Part shown: positions 19,751 to 25,049 of the stretch, one piece after another | Numbering within the stretch: position 1 is the first letter of the stretch | How the letters are laid out: every line of letters starts with the position of its first letter | DNA from: Dentipellis sp. KUC8613 | Taxonomy: Eukaryota; Basidiomycota; Agaricomycetes; Russulales; Hericiaceae | Length of the DNA stretch: 25,049 nucleotides | Assembly: GCA_002286715.1 (NCBI GenBank) | Contig: NSJX01000104.1 | Location: forward strand, 20,851 to 45,899 | Reading direction: 5' to 3' | The notes under the pieces: model-generated | Databases searched by the model: none | Seen by the model: the letters and a program-made list of their open reading frames with translations, nothing else | Told to the model about the DNA's origin: nothing | Program-made: the position numbers and the translations under genes

Positions 19751-20008
19751 ATGTTGCGCCGCATCACGAGCCGCCCTCTCGACTTGAACGTGCACATCAA
19801 GAACACCACCGTGTGGGTGCTGAGCAGCATCTGCGAGTCGCTCATGACATGCATCAAGCCTGACTACTGCTGGGCGATCATGAACCTCGTGGACAGCCTG
19901 TATGACATGTACGACAGCAAGAATGCACCGAGCGGCCTGTTGTCGCTATACTTTCTGGATAGTCCTTTCGAGCCTGTGCGCCCCGCCGATGCCCTATTGG
20001 CCGTCTAG
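19751..20008 (+). pseudogene. Captured importin-beta (Kap95/KPNB1) fragment
   Basis: An 85-codon frame from ATG 19751 to TAG 20008 holds a recognisable piece of importin subunit beta-1. VHIKNTTVWVLSSICESL followed by TCIKPD resembles the HEAT-repeat stretch that in importin-beta reads like VKDT-AWTLGRIC-L...I-P, and CWAIMNLVDSLYD plus SGLLSLYF resembles the later CCWALMNLAEQL...LSPYFEG stretch. About 25 residues expected between IKPD and YCW are absent. Importin-beta is a nuclear import receptor of some 860 residues; only about 60 are here, so this is not a functional copy. The frame stays open upstream to 19319 through GC-rich repeat DNA. The flanks are composite-repeat sequence, which suggests capture by that element. 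Identification is from motif memory. Confidence 0.65.
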
Positions 20009-20105
20009 CATCGTGCCGACGTTATTCAGCCACACTTTCTAGTTATTGCTATCGGTGTAACTCATCCTCCGCATTTCTTCATACCAACCCATCACCTGTA
20101 CTTGT

Positions 20106-20148
20106 AATAAACATACATGCACGCTAATTTAGTTGTGATTAAAAAAAA
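20106..20148 (+). terminator. AATAAA signal with A8 run downstream
   Basis: AATAAA at 20106-20111 and an uninterrupted A8 at 20141-20148, 30 bp on, placed after the importin fragment's stop and just before the next exon-like module. This may be a polyadenylation site or the fossil of an inserted poly(A) end. Confidence 0.4.
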
Positions 20149-20149
20149 G

Positions 20150-20475
20150 AAAGCTCTCAGGCAGCCTATCTTTGCGCAGCTATGTGGAGCAGCCGCGCGC
20201 GGCAATTGCCGAGAGGCGTCATTGCTGCCAGCTCATGGCTCACACTGCTCTTCTCCCCATCCCATCCCCATCCTCAATGAATAACTATACACACACAACC
20301 TCTCACACACTCTCCCAATCCCCTCACCGCCCGAGGACTCACCCTTTCAAGTCGAGAAGACAGTACAAATGGAGGTTTCGAGGGATGGACAAGCCCGAAG
20401 AGGCTTTCATAGGTAAGTTTTCTTGCCTGTCTACTCCTCTCCTCCCCCTCGTTCTCCCCTCTTTTCATCAGGAAA
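20150..20475 (+). repeat. Exon-like module with intron (copy C)
   Basis: Same landmark order as copy A: CCTATCTTTGCGCAG (20165), GCGCGGCAATTGCCGAGAG (20197-20215), ATCCTCAATG, ACAAATGGAGG, then AG|GTAAGTTTTCTTGCC. The intron 20413-20471 (59 nt) ends in TTTTCATCAG. A short frame from ATG 20385 (MDKPEEAFI) would cross it and stop in the following CTATGG block, so it is probably non-coding. Here the CTATGG tail follows with no GC-rich core, making this a short or internally deleted copy. Confidence 0.6.
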
Positions 20476-20479
20476 AATA

Positions 20480-20745
20480 ACCCTTACTATAGAGCCCTAC
20501 ATAGTATACATAACCCTGATAGGGCCATAGCAAGGTATCCATCTTTCGTAGCTATAGAATCACCCCTTCCTCTATGATAGTGCTATGGCTGCTATGGAAG
20601 AAGGCATCCTGCTATGGCTGCTATGGAATAAGGTATCCTGCTATGGCTTCTATGGAAGAAGGTACCCTACTATGTACATGGGTACCTTGCTATCACTACT
20701 ATCACTGCTCTCTAAAGCCTGGAGACTCCAGGACCTACAAAGTCA
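20480..20745 (+). repeat. AT-rich CTATGG-repeat tail (copy 3)
   Basis: Three near-tandem units of about 34 bp, each with GCTATGGCTNCTATGGAANAAGG and then CATCCT, TATCCT or TACCCT (20580-20680), preceded by GGGCCATAGCAAGGTATCC. This is the clearest tandem form of the four CTATGG blocks. Confidence 0.8.
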
Positions 20746-21060
20746 GTACATCACACATAGCATTCATACAGCCACCAAGAGTTTATAGGTTGAAATAATA
20801 GAAATGACTTCATTCATGTGCATTTGAATAAACAATGATAATAAAGACAGATTGTATTTCAAAAGGCTACATAATACATGACACTACATTACACATATAT
20901 GGACACAATACCTCCCACTCAAACTCAATGTCACACCACACAAAATGTCCTGCATAAATATCAGCAATTATATTCAGAACTGAAGAACAAGACACACACC
21001 AAGTAAAATACCCTTGACATGTCACACAGAATGTCAGCACCTACAGTAAGAAACAAGAGA
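20746..21060. other. AT-rich DNA, nothing recognised
   Basis: No open frame of note, no repeat block and no RNA-like structure seen. TGTCACAC words recur (about 20930 and 21020), but loosely. Confidence 0.5.
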
Positions 21061-21830
21061 GAAAGGTGGGCATACTTAATCAACATAAGTTGACAAGGGC
21101 ACATGGGCCACAAGGGTGACAGAATATAAAGAAGAATGAAAATAGTCAGTGCAGGTGACTGGAGCTAGGACACATACCATGAGCAAGCAAGGAGAGGCTA
21201 GAACATAAGCACAGGTAAGGGGATGGATGCACGAACACGAAGCGCGAGGTGGCGGAGACAGACACATGGCATGGATGCAGATGCGGACATGGGCGGCGAC
21301 GAGTAGCGCCAAAGAGCGAGCGCAGAGTATGTGAACGTAATGAGCGGGCGGGTACGAGCGAACAGGCGAGATACATACCGATGGCCCAAGCACAGAAGGT
21401 ACGAGTGGGCAAGTGGGAGCAGACGCGCGTCGACGAGCGCGCGTGAGCGAGAGCATGCGTCGAGGAACATGCGCGTTGAGCGTACGCCCACGAGTGGAGG
21501 TGCGGATGGGCTAGGGCGCAGATGAGGAAGGAAACAGTGAGGGAGCAGCGGCATACGTACTGCAAGTTCCATGGCTGAGGCGGCGGCAGACGGCGCATTG
21601 AGGGAGAGGCAAAGCAAGGAGGGGAGCGGGGGTAAGAACGAGGAAGGAGGAAGAGGGAAGAGAGAGAAGACGACGCGTCGTGCTGATGTGGCAGCAAGCG
21701 CCCGCAATGCGCACGGACCAGCGTGCCCGTCGGCGATATCCGTGTGGCGCGATCTGCGACTGAATCAAACATACAGCGTGAATCGTCCATCGGTAAATTG
21801 TGAGATTATTTGAGAGTGTACATGAGCATA
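21061..21830 (-). repeat. GC-rich composite-repeat copy, minus orientation (copy F)
   Basis: Plus-strand GCGCGCGTGAGCGAGAG and GAGCGAGCGCAGAG words mirror the pyrimidine cores elsewhere. About 21550-21820 is less repetitive, in exon-like position, and a purine tract GGAGGAAGAGGGAAGAGAGAGAAG lies at about 21645-21668. The frames open on minus (up to 214 codons) have no domain. Membership is by composition and position only. Confidence 0.4.
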
Positions 21831-21941
21831 TAAAAAACCTACTTTGAAGTTTATGAAGCGATTGGGTTTGTTTTAAGTAATATAATGCCTAAACAACGTC
21901 AATACACTATGTTTTACCCAAGTCGCATCGATGGCAAAGCA

Positions 21942-21976
21942 TTGCCATTGACACAACTGACTATGAATTCATGAGA
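21942..21976 (+). repeat. 35-bp direct repeat, left copy
   Basis: TTGCCATTGACACAACTGAC... through CATGAGA; an identical 35-bp copy lies at 22373-22407. The flanks of the two copies differ. Confidence 0.95.
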
Positions 21977-22040
21977 ATAAGGCATCGTTTATTATAGACT
22001 CACCTACAGCGCGAAAAAGCGCGCGCGTCGTCAGCAATCA

Positions 22041-22114
22041 GAGCTCCCGGTCTAGTCGATAAGCGTCAGCTTGCGGTGTTGTGGGTTCAATCCCTACTCC
22101 ATGTACATTTTTTT
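22041..22114 (+). ncRNA. tRNA-like Pol III unit (possible SINE head)
   Basis: Contains a near-consensus A box TAGTCGATAAG (22053-22063), an exact B box GGTTCAATCCC (22084-22094) at normal spacing, a folding T arm GTGGG-TTCAATC-CCTAC, a weak anticodon arm CAGC-n7-GTTG, and a T7 run (22108-22114) as Pol III terminator. The two acceptor halves do not pair, so this is not a functional tRNA; it is tRNA-derived. A small GC hairpin, GCGCG/CGCGC, lies just upstream (22009-22024). The unit sits inside the 396-bp segment between the 35-bp direct repeats, as expected for an inserted SINE, though the repeats are long for target duplications and no A-rich tail is seen. Confidence 0.6.
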
Positions 22115-22239
22115 AATTCACATTAGATCAACCTGAACACGGTCTTTTGAAGGCAGATACATGTTTGGACCAAATTTCTGAGGCTTTTCTAAGATACATC
22201 AAGAATACTTATTATTTCTCTAGAGTTGTATCTACCGGG

Positions 22240-22372
22240 AAGTGAAATGAGGGCCGGCGTCAGGCGGAGTGCGTCGACGGGGACCTTCGGCCCGGGAGTA
22301 CTTCAAGGACCGTATATGTATCGACTCCAAGGAATCGTCTTGCCGTGCGACGCATCGGCCACTCCCTCCAAG
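22240..22372. other. GC-rich, possibly structured segment right of the tRNA-like unit
   Basis: An abrupt GC-rich island in AT-rich DNA. Partial inverted words GGAGTG/CACTCC and GCGTCG/CGACGC are arranged outer-to-inner, which would allow a long imperfect stem. No coding frame. It may be the body of the same inserted element as the tRNA-like head. Confidence 0.35.
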
Positions 22373-22407
22373 TTGCCATTGACACAACTGACTATGAATT
22401 CATGAGA
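22373..22407 (+). repeat. 35-bp direct repeat, right copy
   Basis: Identical to 21942-21976. Together they bracket 396 bp (21977-22372) that hold the tRNA-like unit and a GC-rich island. Confidence 0.95.
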
Positions 22408-22539
22408 CTAATCCAAGATTTCTGGACTACAATATTCGTCGTTTCCTATGATATTCTTACAGTATGTACATCAATGTTCCTTTGTATTGTGCGAATTTAA
22501 TCAGATTTCAAAACATCTTCTTGCGCCCTGGAAGAGGAT

Positions 22540-23690
22540 TTCGAGCAGTCAAGGCAGGCGTGCGGCAACTGCCGACGGCCGTCGTCACTGGAGACGCGGC
22601 TTGTTTGGCAAGCTCTCTTCTCTTCATCCAAGTCATCACGCTCTCGCCCTCGTTCCCTTTGCCGCCGTCGCCCGTCGTCCGTCTCGCACCCGCCATCCGT
22701 CTCGTTGTCTGCACCACCGTATACGCCCCTGCAAACGTCAACGACGTCATCACCAAGGACAGCGACGGGATCGAGGCTGCGACTCGAGGTGCGTAGCGTC
22801 GCCAGCACCCTCAGCGTGTCGCAGAACGCCCCCACTGACGCCGTCCCTTATGTTTAGCCTCACGACACCAGTGCCACGTCACTGGCGTCCCTCTTCCCGC
22901 AGCTCATTCATGGGCGTGCGACATACGTCGCGTTGGCACCTGCATCAGCGTCCACATCTCGTCGGACGCGCCGCCGCGCCTCGTACCCTCCCGCCGTCGC
23001 ACCCCGCCCTCTGCGGCTTTCGCTCTGCCCCTCCCTGCCCGTGTCGCTCGAGCTCGTGTGCTTCTGCCTGCGCGCCCGTGCGCCTCCGCCTGCGCGCTCT
23101 GCCAGCGAGCCTAAGACCTCCGGGTAGTACTTTCCCTCTTACGCCCGGTGCCCCTCATCCTCTCGCGCCACTGCCCTACTTCCGGTTCCCTCGTTCATGC
23201 GCCCTCCGCGCCCTCTCTCACGCCCTCTCGCGCCCCGCTCGCCTACCTGCCCTCGTGTGTAAGCGCTGTTGCGCACTTTGCGCCCGCCCGCTCGCGCCAT
23301 TGCACCTGGCCGGTATCTGCAGCGCCGACGCGCACTTCCGTCTGCGCGCCCTGCGTTGGCGCGTGCTTCGTGCACGCTCATCTGCGCCGCCGCCCGCCTG
23401 TTCCCAACACTTCCGCCTAGCTCCCGCGCGCCCTAGTCCGCGCATGCGCCGTCGCCCCATTTATGTGCTTTCTCGCACGTCCAGCTCTGGCACCCGCCCG
23501 TTGGAACCTCTCGCGCCACTGTCCGGTGCCCGAACACCCTCCATCCAGTTTCTGCATCCCCCGGTCGGTGTCATTCACACCCTCATCATCATGCCATCTG
23601 GTCTGTGGCTGTGCCGTCATGCATTCATGTCTGGGTGCTCTGCAATGGTGGTCTCTCATCTTTTGCATGCATGTTATCTTTATACTTCCT
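22540..23690 (+). repeat. Composite-repeat copy D: exon-like module and GC-rich core
   Basis: Starts with GCGTGCGGCAACTGCCGACGG at about 22558, a variant of the GCGCGGCAATTGCCGAG word of copies A-C, then a donor-like CGAG|GTGCGTAGCG near 22790. The GC-rich core from about 22930 has CGCGCCCTCTCACGCCCTCTCG-type words. A 415-codon frame (22448-23695) and several others are open with no domain and equal rivals on the opposite strand. CTATGG-rich DNA follows. Confidence 0.5.
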
Positions 23691-23699
23691 TGTAGAAGC

Positions 23700-24010
23700 A
23701 CATGTACATATATGAGTGTACCTCATTCTTCAAATATTATGAATAAATTCTGGTATTTTCATATGGGAAATATGTGTGCTATCTGGCTTATAGTGGTCTC
23801 ATAGGCTGCATAGACTATGGTAGCAGCTATAGAAGGCTATAGAACATTGACTTGGTATTGTATAGCCTATGGCTGCTATGGAATCATTCAACTTGACTAT
23901 GGCTGCTATGGCTGCTATGGAGCAGGCTATAGCTGGTACACCTTTTCAATAGCACACATAGTATACATAACTATATTGGTGGCTATAGAATTCCTTATTT
24001 TTTCTGATGT
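23700..24010 (+). repeat. AT-rich CTATGG-repeat tail (copy 4)
   Basis: Contains CTATGGCTGCTATGGAATCA and CTATGGCTGCTATGGCTGCTATGG (23866-23920), and CACATAGTATACATAACTA as in copy 3. It ends near TTTTTTCTGATG (about 23999-24010), resembling the TTCAGATG edge of copies 1 and 2. Confidence 0.75.
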
Positions 24011-24118
24011 GGTGGGACCCATTCCAAGAATTGGACTGGACTACAACTAAGTGCATATGCAGACTCTCACACCCCAGCTGAAAAGAATGCTAAATATAGA
24101 TTTACAAATCATGTGACC

Positions 24119-24682
24119 ATGGTACCAGTTGAATACATCAATTGCCCTGATGATCATATCATGGTTCATCTTTCATTGACTGAACTAGCACAACTGCCTC
24201 AAAAATTATTGATTGAATTGTTAACATTACATGGCATTTGTCTCTCATCATATGCTAGTCAGGCAGAAATAGCACAAGAGATCCTGTCACATACTTCTCA
24301 AAATTTATCTTGCTGTCAAACTTCAATATCACTATTTCAGTGCATAGGAACCACAAGAAAGACAAAGCAAACAAAAAATAAACCACATGTATCTGAAGTA
24401 TTTCCACCTAAACCAGTTAGCAACAAGTTAGTTCAAACAATTGCACAAGGATATTGCAGAGAACTTGATATTGACAATATACTAGAGGCAGGTTGTGCAG
24501 TTTGTGGTTGTCTTACTTCTATCCAAAGTATGCAAGATCTGTCATCAGATCTATTTGATTATAATTTATTGAAATCATCAAATCCAATGGTTACACACCA
24601 GCTGCGCACATCAATGTCACAGCCAAGAAAGTCAATCTCTGAACCTGTGTTAGATCTCAAATGTACAAAAGTTTGTAACTAG
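24119..24682 (+). pseudogene. Helitron-type helicase ORF, N-terminal part, cut by an insertion
   Basis: 187 codons from ATG 24119 (an upstream GTG at 24113 is the frame's limit). LSLTELAQLPQKLLIELLTLHG opens a helical region. KLVQTIAQGYCRELDIDNILEAGCAVCGCL carries a CxxC typical of the N-terminal cysteine region of the giant fungal Helitron-associated proteins, as I recall them, and EPVLDLKCTKVC looks like the start of the next CxxC pair. The frame stops exactly where a Helitron-like terminus (CTAG) begins: the TAG stop is made by the terminus itself, so the coding frame was interrupted by insertion. The Rep and helicase domains would lie further right, outside the window. The AT-rich codon use is unlike the other genes here, fitting a separate origin. 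Family call is moderate. Confidence 0.55.
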
Positions 24683-24720
24683 TGAGGAGTGGGCCGGCAA
24701 GCGGCAGGTTCTGATTCATC
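24678..24720 (-). mobile_element. Helitron-like 3' terminus, first of three
   Basis: Read on minus: GATGAATCAGA, then hairpin GCCG-CTTG-CCGGC, then CCACTCCTCACTAG and T outside. A short GC hairpin about 12 nt before a terminal CTAG inserted between A and T is the classical Helitron 3' end. GATGAATCAGA is the inverse of the left-end word at 4737 and 16699. Confidence 0.75.
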
Positions 24721-24936
24721 TTTGAGGGTGAGCATGTCTTCAGTTCATATAATTCCACAGGTTTAATCATCATACATTTCTTTGTATGATTTTGCATGAT
24801 CTTCTGTTCTTTAGCATGCTGTATGTTTTCTAGTTATTCAACTGTCTTCATTGGAATTTTTTTCATTTGTGACATTGTCATAATGACCTTCTTAATTGCT
24901 TATAACTCTGACAGTGAAACAAGTATAAAGCAGTCT
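24721..24936. other. AT-rich spacer between Helitron-like termini
   Basis: No frame, hairpin or repeat recognised. It is either the inner part of a very short or truncated element ending at 24678, or target DNA between independent insertions. Confidence 0.4.
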
Positions 24937-24980
24937 ACTAGTGAGGAGTGGGCCGGCAAGCGGCAGGGTCTGATTCATCA
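24937..24980 (-). mobile_element. Helitron-like 3' terminus, second of three
   Basis: Nearly identical to the terminus at 24678: ACTAGTGAGGAGTGGGCCGG on plus, the same hairpin, then GATGAATCAGA (minus) with one change beside it. Same orientation. Confidence 0.75.
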
Positions 24981-25016
24981 TGTTTTGTCATCTTTCAAAA
25001 TCTTTCATACAAGCTC

Positions 25017-25049
25017 ACTAGTTGGGAGTGGGCCGTCACATGTGCGGCA
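25017..25049 (-). mobile_element. Helitron-like 3' terminus, third, variant, cut by window edge
   Basis: ACTAGTTGGGAGTGGGCCGT, then CACATGTGCGGC. The stem is still possible as GCCG/CGGC-like with a longer loop, but the sequence diverges from the first two. The element body would extend right of the window. Confidence 0.55.

Noticed and set aside
22041..22106. Functional tRNA gene
   Set aside because: T arm and both promoter boxes fit, but the acceptor halves do not pair and the anticodon arm is weak.
21942..22407. LTR pair or simple target-site duplication
   Set aside because: 35 bp is too short for LTRs, and long for a target duplication; kept as direct repeats of unproven origin.
22448..23695. 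415-codon frame
   Set aside because: Begins in AT-rich leader and is mostly Arg/Pro/Ser/His low complexity; no motif recognised.
24678..25049. Telomeric or subtelomeric repeat
   Set aside because: No TTAGGG-type tract anywhere; the repeats have Helitron-end structure instead.

Overview
The window looks like a transposon-rich stretch of a filamentous basidiomycete (Agaricomycetes) genome. The evidence is short 42-65 nt GT-AG introns, some with CTGAC/CTGAT-like branch sites, a KDZ-type transposase tail, a SWIM-finger MULE transposase, a Ty3/gypsy chromovirus, Helitron ends, and two intron-dense mitochondrial-type genes. All exon models were built by hand from reading frames and splice sites; no alignment or transcript data were available.

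Layout. 1-628: GC-rich low-complexity DNA, then an AT-rich CTATGG-repeat block. 637-2338: 3' part of a KDZ-transposase gene, four exons, catalytic part missing. 2339-4738: one complete-looking minus-strand copy of a composite repeat (terminal palindrome, AT-rich leader, exon-like GC segment with splice donor, long GC-rich minisatellite). 5293-8551: the only ordinary genes, a divergent pair: a CitE/CLYBL-like HpcH/HpaI lyase (minus, 9 exons) and a mitochondrial carrier of the NAD+/pyrimidine-nucleotide group (plus, 4 exons), sharing a 528-bp spacer. 8921-9700: GC-rich repeat, minus. 9823-12665: intact MULE-type transposase gene. 12666-14518: another composite-repeat copy. 14525-16698: 3' half of a gypsy chromovirus (integrase, chromodomain, 3' LTR), cut exactly at a composite-repeat left end. 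16699-24010: several further repeat copies, holding a captured importin-beta fragment, three copies of a 20-bp palindrome and a Pol III-type tRNA-like unit. 24119-25049: AT-rich Helitron-type ORF cut by the first of three Helitron-like 3' termini.

Main interpretation. Two left ends (near 4737 on minus, 16699 on plus) begin TCTGATTCATC inside a 20-bp palindrome. The 3' termini at the right edge carry the inverse, GATGAATCAGA, just inside a GC hairpin and a terminal CTAG. This matches the asymmetric terminal repeats of Helentron/Helitron2-type elements. I therefore infer that the composite repeats are a non-autonomous, gene-capturing, rolling-circle-like family carrying spliced exon-like modules and GC-rich minisatellites. 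No single element with both ends lies inside the window, so the link is inferred.
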